DNA of 18,821 bases. Source: Flavobacteriaceae bacterium (lineage in GTDB: Bacteria; Bacteroidota; Bacteroidia; Flavobacteriales; Flavobacteriaceae). A model generated the notes under the pieces. That model saw only the letters and a list, made by a program, of their open reading frames with translations. It had not been told where the DNA came from and made no database searches. Both the position numbers and the translations under genes were made by a program. The DNA lies in assembly GCA_029238555.1 (NCBI GenBank), contig JAQWFV010000020.1, positions 1-18,821 of the forward strand. The letters are read 5' to 3'. Shown piece by piece: positions 1 to 6,131 of the stretch (positions are counted from its first letter, which is position 1; every line of letters starts with the position of its first letter).

Positions 1-141
1 AGCGGTACCACCCAATATAAAATAAGACTTAGCGGTGAAAACCTCACCAATTTAAATTATCAAAATTACCTCAATAGACTTCGATATTTTTCGAATGAAT
101 TGGGCATAAACTTTCAATTACAATTTCAAATCAATTTTTAA
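1..141 (+). CDS. TonB-dependent outer-membrane receptor, C-terminal end only (5' end outside window)
   Basis: An open frame runs in from the left edge and ends at the TAA at 139-141; 46 codons are visible. The translated tail contains YLNRLRYFSNELG and finishes in alternating hydrophobic residues with a terminal phenylalanine (QLQFQINF). A terminal aromatic beta-strand like this is the known signal for barrel insertion into the outer membrane. The 'YLNRLRYF..ELG' wording is familiar from the last strands of flavobacterial TonB-dependent receptors, which import metals, metal chelates or other nutrients using inner-membrane energy. The lipoprotein gene follows after 19 bases on the same strand, so the two probably form one operon. 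The plug and most of the barrel lie outside the window, so the substrate cannot be read here. Confidence 0.75.
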   Translation, partial: SGTTQYKIRLSGENLTNLNYQNYLNRLRYFSNELGINFQLQFQINF

Positions 142-160
142 TTAAACTAAATCACATCGT

Positions 161-703
161 ATGAAAAAGATTTTATCTACCCTATTAACCCTTTCCCTAT
201 TGATATCATTTTTATCTTGTAGTGACAATGATAGCCCTGAACTCATCCAAGAGGAAGAAGTTATTACCTCGGTAATTGTAACGCTTCAATCTGGAAGTGA
301 CACAGTTACTTTAAGTTCAGTAGATCTAGATGGAGACGGGCCAAACGAACCTGTAATATCGGTACAAGGCTCATTAAACTCTGACACCACTTATTCAGGT
401 GCTGTTAAGTTTTTAAATGAATCTATATCTCCAGTAGAAGATATTACAGAAGAAGTGGCAGAAGAAGCAGAAGAGCACCAAGTATTTTACTCATTTACTT
501 CGCCTATAAGTTCAGTGGTAACTTTAGATACAGATTCAAGTGGGAACCCATTGGGGCTCGTTTTCACTTTAACAACAGGAAACTCTGGAAATGCAACATT
601 GGGACTTACCTTGAGACATGAACCTAAAAAACCAAATACTGGAATTTTAGATGCTGGAGGGGAAACAGATGTAGCTGTTAATTTTAGTGTTTCTGTAGAA
701 TAA
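161..703 (+). CDS. Surface-type lipoprotein paired with a TonB-dependent receptor
   Basis: This 180-residue protein starts with a lipoprotein signal peptide: MKK, a hydrophobic stretch, then FLSC with the modified cysteine at residue 20. The next residues, SDND, are serine plus acidic, resembling the lipoprotein export signal that sends Bacteroidota lipoproteins to the cell surface. A very acidic segment follows around residues 93-108 (EEVAEEAEEHQ), then a beta-rich C-terminal half ending in the stretch HEPKKPNTG...DAGGETD. This ending recalls a flavobacterial family that databases call 'type 1 periplasmic binding fold superfamily protein', commonly encoded next to a TonB receptor; that link is from memory. 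By analogy with other receptor-lipoprotein pairs it may capture ligand, possibly a metal given the acidic and histidine residues. The stop codon lies three bases from the stop of the convergent gene. Confidence 0.75.
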   Translation: MKKILSTLLTLSLLISFLSCSDNDSPELIQEEEVITSVIVTLQSGSDTVTLSSVDLDGDGPNEPVISVQGSLNSDTTYSGAVKFLNESISPVEDITEEVAEEAEEHQVFYSFTSPISSVVTLDTDSSGNPLGLVFTLTTGNSGNATLGLTLRHEPKKPNTGILDAGGETDVAVNFSVSVE

Positions 704-706
704 AAA

Positions 707-1573
707 CTACTTTTTAAAACCGCTTAGGTTTTGATTTATAAAGTCTTTTGGGAAATTTTCATCCCCATCGAACCCCAGGGTTAGGTGGGGATTTTTTTTG
801 GGTAAGTAATACGTATTGAATAGATAGTCCCAAAGGCTTAAACTGATTCCAAAATTCACGCCAAAACGACCTTCAGGAAGTGATTTTGCATGGTGATAAA
901 GGTGCATTACTGGATTATTGATCAAGTATTTTAGAGGCCCCCAATCAAGGGCTAAATTCGCATGATTTAAATGACCAATGGCAATTGAGATAAAATGAAC
1001 AACAAAGGCTTGTTCTGGCTCAAAACCTCCCAATAACATAATGGCTAAGGTCTTTAATGGTTTGTAAAGAATGTTCTCCATCCAATGATACCTCAAATGA
1101 GCTGCAAAACCCATTTCTTTCACGGAATGATGCACTTTGTGGAACTGCCAAAAGAACGGAACCTTGTGAAGCGCAATATGCGTGAACCATTGAACAAAAT
1201 CTAGAAGAACAAAGAACACCAAAAGACCCAACCAAGCCGGTAATTGATTTACATCTAGTAAGGCAATAGAATGGATGGTCATACCGTAGGCAGAAAAAAG
1301 ATTTCCCAGAATGACATATAAACCACTAATAACACTTGAGAACACAAAAAAATTAAAATACATATAGGCCGCGTCCAGCCAAAAGTCTTTCCTAAAAACC
1401 TTTTGCTCTTTACGCCATGGAAATAGTAATTCCAAACCCCATACAACAAGGGAGATTAATGTTAGCCCCCAAAAATAATTTTGATTCCAGGGAACATCGA
1501 AAATGATGGATCTATAAAACCAACGAAAACTACCACTTATGGTGCTTACAATAACGTCTATATACTCTATCAT
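707..1573 (-). CDS. Fatty-acid hydroxylase / sterol desaturase superfamily membrane protein
   Basis: This 288-residue integral membrane protein carries the histidine clusters that hold a di-iron centre in the fatty-acid-hydroxylase superfamily: HIALH (132-136), HKVHH (145-149), histidines 201 and 204 in HLNH, and HLYHH (224-228). Hydrophobic segments lie around 34-51, 67-95, 112-130 and 175-200. Such enzymes insert oxygen into, or desaturate, lipid chains using O2. The pattern 'GPL..LINNP..H..HH' also resembles alkylglycerol monooxygenase, a tetrahydrobiopterin-dependent member of this superfamily, which is notable because folE lies just upstream on the same strand. The actual substrate (sterol, hopanoid, carotenoid, ether lipid or fatty acid) cannot be read from sequence. 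The ATG at 1573 lies only four bases after a perfect promoter-like TAAGTTTG, so the mRNA may have almost no leader. Confidence 0.85.
   Translation of the reverse strand: MIEYIDVIVSTISGSFRWFYRSIIFDVPWNQNYFWGLTLISLVVWGLELLFPWRKEQKVFRKDFWLDAAYMYFNFFVFSSVISGLYVILGNLFSAYGMTIHSIALLDVNQLPAWLGLLVFFVLLDFVQWFTHIALHKVPFFWQFHKVHHSVKEMGFAAHLRYHWMENILYKPLKTLAIMLLGGFEPEQAFVVHFISIAIGHLNHANLALDWGPLKYLINNPVMHLYHHAKSLPEGRFGVNFGISLSLWDYLFNTYYLPKKNPHLTLGFDGDENFPKDFINQNLSGFKK
716..740 (+). terminator. Candidate weak terminator inside the 3' end of the convergent gene
   Basis: AAAACC (716-721), a five-base loop and GGTTTT (727-732) form a six-pair stem followed by a T-rich run. It sits directly after the lipoprotein stop and overlaps the last codons of the opposing hydroxylase gene. 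Only two G-C pairs are present, so stability is modest. Confidence 0.3.
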
Positions 1574-1577
1574 ATAA

Positions 1578-1606
1578 CAAACTTATTCATTTTTAAGAAA
1601 GCCAAA
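1578..1606 (-). promoter_or_regulatory. Candidate Bacteroidetes-type promoter for the hydroxylase gene
   Basis: On the minus strand, TTTG (1606-1603) and TAAGTTTG (1585-1578) are separated by 17 bases, matching the Bacteroidetes -33 TTTG / -7 TAnnTTTG pattern. The -7 element ends four bases before the ATG, which would place transcription initiation at or inside the start codon. Confidence 0.4.
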
Positions 1607-1660
1607 AAATGTTTCACAAATATCGCTGAGAAATCATTGATAATAATGCTCCTGTCATTT

Positions 1661-2257
1661 TTAAGACAGACTACTGCTAATCAATTTCATGAATTCGTTT
1701 CTCGTAGCTGTTTTTTCGAAAAGCCCTCTAAATCCAGAAGTTGTTGTAACAGAGTTTTGCTTTTGTACCCCTCTCATCATCATACACATATGAGAGGCTT
1801 CTATAACAACCGCTACACCTTTAGGATCTAGCGTTGTATTAATGCACTCTAAAATATCATGGGTTAAACGCTCTTGCACTTGAAGGCGCCTTGCGAAAAC
1901 ATCTACTATTCTTGGAATTTTGCTCAAACCAACAATATGTCCATTTGGTATGTAAGCAATATGAGCTTTACCAAAAAAAGGCAGCATATGGTGTTCACAC
2001 ATCGAATACAGTTCAATGTCCTTGATAATCACCATGTCGTCATAATCTTCTTTAAACATTGCACCTCTTAAAATTGCCTCAGGATCTTGATCATAACCTT
2101 GTGTCAAAAACTGCATGGCTTTAGCAGCTCTCTCAGGTGTTTTTAGCAAACCCTCTCTAGAAGGGTCCTCGCCTATGGCATTTAATATGTGGTCGTAATT
2201 TTTTTTAACACTTTCAGTAATGGGAGCGTCGTATGAATCTAAATGGGTATAAGACAT
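1661..2257 (-). CDS. folE: GTP cyclohydrolase I (type IA, zinc-dependent)
   Basis: The enzyme converts GTP to 7,8-dihydroneopterin triphosphate, the first step of folate and pterin synthesis, in the cytoplasm. The chosen start gives 198 residues. The zinc ligands are all present: Cys87 and His90 in [10 protein letters not shown] and Cys158 in [10 protein letters not shown], a constant 23-residue offset from E. coli Cys110, His113 and Cys181. Other family blocks are TPERAAKAM (40-48) and GLSKIPRIV (110-118). A longer frame begins at 2293, but that codon falls inside a perfect promoter-like TAAATTTG, so the ATG at 2257, giving MSYTHLDS, is preferred. The downstream hydroxylase gene lies 87 bases further on the same strand. 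This is the ordinary zinc enzyme, not the zinc-independent FolE2 type. Confidence 0.96.
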   Translation of the reverse strand: MSYTHLDSYDAPITESVKKNYDHILNAIGEDPSREGLLKTPERAAKAMQFLTQGYDQDPEAILRGAMFKEDYDDMVIIKDIELYSMCEHHMLPFFGKAHIAYIPNGHIVGLSKIPRIVDVFARRLQVQERLTHDILECINTTLDPKGVAVVIEASHMCMMMRGVQKQNSVTTTSGFRGLFEKTATRNEFMKLISSSLS

Positions 2258-2290
2258 TATTTTGTTTAATATTTTTATTATAACTATAAA

Positions 2291-2298
2291 CAAATTTA
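2291..2298 (-). promoter_or_regulatory. Candidate -7 promoter element for folE
   Basis: Read on the minus strand this is TAAATTTG, a perfect TAnnTTTG. It lies 33 bases upstream of the preferred folE ATG at 2257 and overlaps the alternative upstream start, which it argues against. No good -33 TTTG is visible at the usual distance. Confidence 0.4.
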
Positions 2299-2396
2299 CA
2301 ATAAATTAATCATCCCATTACTATAAATTTCCCAAGAATAAACTGGAGACCATCTGAATCCTTATATTTACTTTTTAAATACAGAAATATTTTTAG

Positions 2397-3056
2397 ATGA
2401 TCAAAGCGAATAATATTCGAAAATCATATGGAGAACTTGAAGTTCTCAAAGGGGTGAACATCCATATTAATGAAGGAGAAATAGTGGCTATTGTTGGTGC
2501 CTCTGGCGCGGGAAAAACAACGCTATTACAAATATTGGGAACCTTAGAACAACCAAGCAATAAGAATGCCGTTATTGAAATAAACCACAAAAATGTTCCA
2601 CTGTTAAACGCAAAAGAACTGGCCGCATTCAGAAATAAAAACATAGGCTTTATTTTTCAATTTCATCAATTGCTCCCAGAGTTTACAGCCATTGAAAATG
2701 TGTGTATTCCTGCATATATTCATGGCGCCTCCAAAGAGCAGGCTACAAAAGACGCTACTGAGTTACTTAGTTTTCTTGGACTTTTAGACAGAATACACCA
2801 CAAGCCAGATGCCCTGTCTGGTGGGGAACAACAAAGAGTAGCTGTAGCAAGGGCTTTAATCAATAAACCTGCTGTGGTATTTGCAGATGAACCAAGCGGT
2901 AATCTCGATTCAGAGAGTGCACAAGTGCTGCATCAGCTTTTTTTTAAGCTAAGAGATACCTACAAGCAAACATTCGTGCTTGTAACACACAATGAGTCAT
3001 TAGCCAAAATGGCAGACAGAACATTTACTATGGTAGACGGTCATATGGTACAATAA
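2397..3056 (+). CDS. lolD: ABC transporter ATP-binding protein, LolD/MacB-like
   Basis: The 219-residue protein is a complete ABC ATPase: Walker [10 protein letters not shown] (34-42), Q-loop Gln88 in [14 protein letters not shown], signature LSGGEQQR (140-147), Walker B VVFADEP (160-166), the NLDS D-loop and the switch His198 in THNE. Length and the '[15 protein letters not shown]' wording fit the LolD/FtsE/MacB group. LolD powers the LolCDE complex that extracts lipoproteins from the inner membrane for delivery to the outer membrane. No LolC/E-like permease is in the window, so the partner is encoded elsewhere and the exact subfamily rests on similarity. The stop TAA shares its last base with the ATG of the next gene, which suggests translational coupling. 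Divergent from folE across about 140 bases. Confidence 0.85.
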   Translation: MIKANNIRKSYGELEVLKGVNIHINEGEIVAIVGASGAGKTTLLQILGTLEQPSNKNAVIEINHKNVPLLNAKELAAFRNKNIGFIFQFHQLLPEFTAIENVCIPAYIHGASKEQATKDATELLSFLGLLDRIHHKPDALSGGEQQRVAVARALINKPAVVFADEPSGNLDSESAQVLHQLFFKLRDTYKQTFVLVTHNESLAKMADRTFTMVDGHMVQ

Positions 3057-3817
3057 TGGACAGAGAAAGCCTAATATCGTTTTTAGAAGAAAAGGTCATT
3101 CAATACCAAGAACCGTCTTTTATAGACTCAGATCCTTTACAAATACCCTATTTATTTAATCAAAAAGAAGATATAGAAATTAGTGCATTTTTAACGGCTA
3201 CTATTTCGTGGGGGAATAGAAAAAGTATCTTAAAAAACGCCCATTCTTTAATGGATTTAATGGATCACACCCCTTTTGACTTTATTTTAAATGCCCAGCA
3301 AAGTGACTATGACGCGCTTCACCATTTTAAGCACCGGACTTTTAATGGAACAGATGCCATAGGTTTTTGCAAAGCACTTAAAAATATCTATTTACACCAC
3401 GATGGTCTGGAAAACGCTTTTTTAACACAACCGAACAAACCTCTGCAGGAAAACATTAGCCTTTTTAAAACTATTTTTTTTAGTATTCCACATGAACAAA
3501 GAACTACTAAGCATGTTTCTGATCCCTTAAAAGGTTCAGCTGCCAAAAGGCTCAATATGTTTTTGAGATGGATGGTCAGGAATCCAAGAGAAAAAGTAGA
3601 CTTTGGTATTTGGCAAAAGATTTCTCCAAGTGAACTATCTTGTCCATTAGATGTGCACAGCGGCCGAGTTGCCAGAAAATTAGGGCTATTAAAAAGAACG
3701 CAAAACGACGCTAAAGCAGTCATTGAATTAGATCAGTCATTGAGGGATTTAGATCCAATAGACCCTGTTAAATATGATTTTGCCCTTTTTGGATTAGGTG
3801 TTTTTGAAGGGTTTTAA
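3056..3817 (+). CDS. TIGR02757 / DUF2400 family protein of unknown function
   Basis: A 253-residue soluble protein without signal peptide or membrane segment. It matches my memory of the TIGR02757/DUF2400 family in features such as the N-terminal SFIDSDPLQIPY, the segment FLTATISWGNRKSI (about 45-58), FNGTDAIGFC, a central RLNMFLRWMVR (about 165-175) and the C-terminal LDVHSGRVARKLGLL followed by LDPIDPVKYDFALFGLG. The 'PLDVHSGRVARKLGLL' and 'DPVKYDFALFGLG' parts loosely recall the helical HhH-GPD fold of DNA glycosylases (compare 'PVDTHIHRL' in endonuclease III of this window), but a catalytic residue cannot be assigned. The start ATG overlaps the lolD stop by one base, a pairing I recall as conserved in this lineage. 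No biochemical role is known to me. Confidence 0.8.
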   Translation: MDRESLISFLEEKVIQYQEPSFIDSDPLQIPYLFNQKEDIEISAFLTATISWGNRKSILKNAHSLMDLMDHTPFDFILNAQQSDYDALHHFKHRTFNGTDAIGFCKALKNIYLHHDGLENAFLTQPNKPLQENISLFKTIFFSIPHEQRTTKHVSDPLKGSAAKRLNMFLRWMVRNPREKVDFGIWQKISPSELSCPLDVHSGRVARKLGLLKRTQNDAKAVIELDQSLRDLDPIDPVKYDFALFGLGVFEGF

Positions 3818-3852
3818 ACCTATTAATTTCAATTTATTTTATTAAATTAGGT
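3818..3852 (+). promoter_or_regulatory. Imperfect inverted repeat upstream of the S10 peptidase gene
   Basis: ACCTA (3818-3822) plus AATTT (3825-3829) can pair with AAATTAGGT (3844-3852), giving a nine-pair arm with a two-base bulge and a 14-base AT-rich loop. TAAATTAG (3843-3850), one base off the TAnnTTTG element, overlaps the right arm. The gap from 3818 to 3877 holds nothing else recognisable. It could be an operator, a leader stem or chance in AT-rich DNA. Confidence 0.25.
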
Positions 3853-3877
3853 GACATAAAAAACCAAACCATCCACT

Positions 3878-5368
3878 ATGAGATTCAAAGTATTTTTTTC
3901 TGTCATTCTTTTTTCATTTACGGCAATCTGTTGGAGTCAAACTAGGACACTTCCTGTAGATACTACAGTAACTACAAAACACAAGCTCACTACCCAAACG
4001 GATTCCTTTAACTATACAGCCACTACAGGAACACAACCTGTTTGGGATGAAAATGGTGATCCTATCGCTAGTTTACATTATACCTATTACACCAAAGACA
4101 ATGTGAGTAATAGATCCCAAAGACCTTTGGTGATATCTTTTAATGGAGGTCCGGGTTCAGGTTCTGTTTGGATGCATTTGGCCTATACAGGTCCTAGAGT
4201 ATTAAACATTGATTCAGAAGGATACCCCGTGCAACCCTATGGAATATCTAACAATCCTTATTCTATTCTAGATATTGCAGATATTGTATATGTAAACCCC
4301 GTAAATACGGGATATTCAAGAACCATTCCAGCCACCGGAAAAGAGGTAGACCGAAGTAAATTTTTTGGCGTTAATGCAGATATTGCTTATTTAGCGGAGT
4401 GGCTCAATACCTTTGTCACTAGAAATAACCGCTGGTCATCTCCAAAATATTTAATTGGAGAAAGCTATGGAACTACAAGGGTTTCAGGATTAGCCTTAGC
4501 CTTGCAAAACAACCAATGGATGTATTTAAATGGCGTTATTTTAGTTTCTCCAACAGAACTTGGAATAGACCGAGAAGGTCCTGTAGAAGTAGCCAATAGG
4601 CTTCCTTATTTTGCTGCAGCTGCCTGGTACCAGAAAAAACTTCCAAGTGCGCTTCAAACTAAGCCGCTTACAGAAGTATTAGAAGAAGTGGAGGCTTACA
4701 CCATAAATACCGTTTTACCTGCAATGGTCATGGGCGGTTTCTTAGAAACGAGTAAGAAAGAGGCTTTAGCAGAAAAAATGGGCTATTATTCAGGAATTAA
4801 GCCAAGTGTTTATCTCGATCATAATTTAGAGATCCCCTACCCTTATTTCTGGAAAGAATTATTAAGAGAAGACGGGTATACCATAGGAAGACTGGACTCA
4901 AGATATTTAGGAATAGATCGAAAAAGTGCTGGTGAAAGACCCGACTATAACTCTGAACTCACCTCGTGGTTACACTCCTTTACGCCAGCCATAAACTATT
5001 ACTTACAAGAAGAACTAAACTTTAAAACTGACATTAAATACAATATGTTTGGCCCTGTACGTCCCTGGGACAGAAGTGGAGACAACACAGGAGAAAACCT
5101 GAGACAAGCCATGGCGCAAAACCCTTATTTACATGTCATGACGCAGTCTGGTTATTTTGACGGAGCTACCACCTACTTTAACGCAAAATACAATATGTGG
5201 CAGTTAGACCCTTCTGGAAGAATGAAAAACAGGTTGAGTTTTAAAGGGTATGAAAGCGGTCATATGATGTACTTGAGAAGAGAAGATCTAAAAAACGCGA
5301 ATGAAGATATTCGTCAGTTTATTAAAAATAGTCTTCCAGGGAATAAAGCGGCTAAATACACGAATTAA
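3878..5368 (+). CDS. Secreted S10 family serine carboxypeptidase-like peptidase
   Basis: The 496-residue precursor has a type I signal peptide (MRFKVFF...ICWS, cleavage likely near residue 20) and then the serine carboxypeptidase fold. Visible markers are the oxyanion-hole block NGGPGS (89-94), the nucleophile Ser196 in IGESYGTTR, Asp428 in SGYFDGAT and His462 in ESGHMMY, so the catalytic triad is complete. Family members remove residues from the C-terminus of peptides at acidic pH; the bacterial branch is poorly characterised, and its substrates are unknown. The enzyme is expected in the periplasm or outside the cell. The stop codon is directly followed by the ATG of the SGNH hydrolase gene, so the two secreted hydrolases are almost certainly co-transcribed and translationally coupled. 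Confidence 0.92.
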   Translation: MRFKVFFSVILFSFTAICWSQTRTLPVDTTVTTKHKLTTQTDSFNYTATTGTQPVWDENGDPIASLHYTYYTKDNVSNRSQRPLVISFNGGPGSGSVWMHLAYTGPRVLNIDSEGYPVQPYGISNNPYSILDIADIVYVNPVNTGYSRTIPATGKEVDRSKFFGVNADIAYLAEWLNTFVTRNNRWSSPKYLIGESYGTTRVSGLALALQNNQWMYLNGVILVSPTELGIDREGPVEVANRLPYFAAAAWYQKKLPSALQTKPLTEVLEEVEAYTINTVLPAMVMGGFLETSKKEALAEKMGYYSGIKPSVYLDHNLEIPYPYFWKELLREDGYTIGRLDSRYLGIDRKSAGERPDYNSELTSWLHSFTPAINYYLQEELNFKTDIKYNMFGPVRPWDRSGDNTGENLRQAMAQNPYLHVMTQSGYFDGATTYFNAKYNMWQLDPSGRMKNRLSFKGYESGHMMYLRREDLKNANEDIRQFIKNSLPGNKAAKYTN

Positions 5369-6037
5369 ATGAAAACATTGTTAAGCCTCTTGACCTGTGT
5401 AATATTTAGCCAAATAAATGCTCAGGAGTGGGCAAATGTAGCGCGTTTTAAAGCAGAAAATGAACGTATTATAGCAGACAATGCACCTGTAAAACTAGTG
5501 TTTATGGGCAATTCTATTACAGAGGGATGGAAGTCGTTTGACCCAAACTTATTTGGCAGTACTAATTATATTAACAGAGGGATCAGTGGCCAAACTACCC
5601 CACAAATGCTCGTCCGTTTTAAACAAGATGTATTAGATCTCAAGCCCAAAGGAGTGATTATTCTAGCTGGCACAAATGACATTGCTGGAAATACTGGCCC
5701 CATGAGTGTTCAAGAGATCTTTAATCAAATAAAAAGTATGGCTGGATTGGCTGCCTTAAATAAGATTGAGGTGTTCTTGTGCAGTGTATTGCCTGTTTAT
5801 GATTATCCATGGAAACCAGGATTAAAACCTGTACCAAAAATTCTAGCTCTAAATAACATGCTAAAGACATTAGCAGTAGAAAAAAACTATAAATACATAG
5901 ATTATTTCTCTGAAATGTCTGATGATAAAAATGGTTTAAAATTATCTTTGGGTTCTGACGGTGTTCATCCTAACGAAAAGGGATATGAAATAATGAAAAA
6001 GGTCTTGTTAAACACCATTGGACCTTCTTTTAAATAA
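5369..6037 (+). CDS. Secreted SGNH/GDSL-family hydrolase
   Basis: The 222-residue precursor starts with a signal peptide (MKTLLSLLTC..., cleavage likely after Ala18 or Gln19 in INAQE). All four SGNH blocks are present: block I FMGNSITEGW with nucleophile Ser49, block II Gly73 in RGISGQTT, block III Asn103 in AGTNDIAGN, and block V with Asp198 and His200 in DGVHPNEKGYE. The family cleaves ester bonds, often acetyl or acyl groups on polysaccharides or small esters. The sequence resembles the platelet-activating-factor acetylhydrolase-like branch, but the substrate is not readable. It begins immediately after the S10 peptidase stop, so it depends on the same promoter. It probably acts in the periplasm or is exported. 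Confidence 0.9.
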   Translation: MKTLLSLLTCVIFSQINAQEWANVARFKAENERIIADNAPVKLVFMGNSITEGWKSFDPNLFGSTNYINRGISGQTTPQMLVRFKQDVLDLKPKGVIILAGTNDIAGNTGPMSVQEIFNQIKSMAGLAALNKIEVFLCSVLPVYDYPWKPGLKPVPKILALNNMLKTLAVEKNYKYIDYFSEMSDDKNGLKLSLGSDGVHPNEKGYEIMKKVLLNTIGPSFK

Positions 6038-6055
6038 ACGAAAAGCGATATTTAA

Positions 6056-6082
6056 CCAATTAGAATTGACAATTGTAAATGG
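6056..6082 (+). promoter_or_regulatory. 27-bp palindrome, candidate operator over the -33 region
   Basis: The arms CCAATTAGAATTG (6056-6068) and CAATTGTAAATGG (6070-6082) are inverted repeats around a central A, with 11 of 13 positions complementary. The left arm ends in the TTG (6066-6068) that serves as the -33 element of the promoter at 6088-6095. A dimeric regulator bound here would block polymerase. Confidence 0.45.
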
Positions 6083-6095
6083 TTTGTTATTTTTG
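6066..6095 (+). promoter_or_regulatory. Bacteroidetes-type promoter of the pseudo-dihydroorotase operon
   Basis: TTG (6066-6068), a 19-base spacer and TATTTTTG (6088-6095) match the -33 TTTG / -7 TAnnTTTG pattern with near-ideal spacing. Transcription would start around 6100, leaving a leader of about 30 bases before the ATG at 6132. This is the best complete promoter in the window. Confidence 0.6.
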
Positions 6096-6131
6096 TATGA
6101 CTTTTAAAGGCTCACATCTAAATCTACTCTA

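Noticed and set aside
1020..1235. 71-residue open frame on the minus strand
   Set aside because: It is an alternate-frame shadow within the hydroxylase gene with low-complexity, cysteine-rich wording and no family resemblance.
1652..1669. CTGTC / GACAG inverted repeat at the folE stop, possible terminator
   Set aside because: Only five pairs with an eight-base loop and no T tract on the minus strand; too weak to call.
1874..2071. Plus-strand 65-residue frame opposite folE
   Set aside because: Antisense shadow of a well-conserved enzyme; no start context or domain.
2258..2293. Upstream extension of folE (12 extra residues [12 protein letters not shown])
   Set aside because: The extension starts inside the TAAATTTG promoter-like element and reads as untranslated AT-rich leader; MSYTHLDS fits the family N-terminus better.
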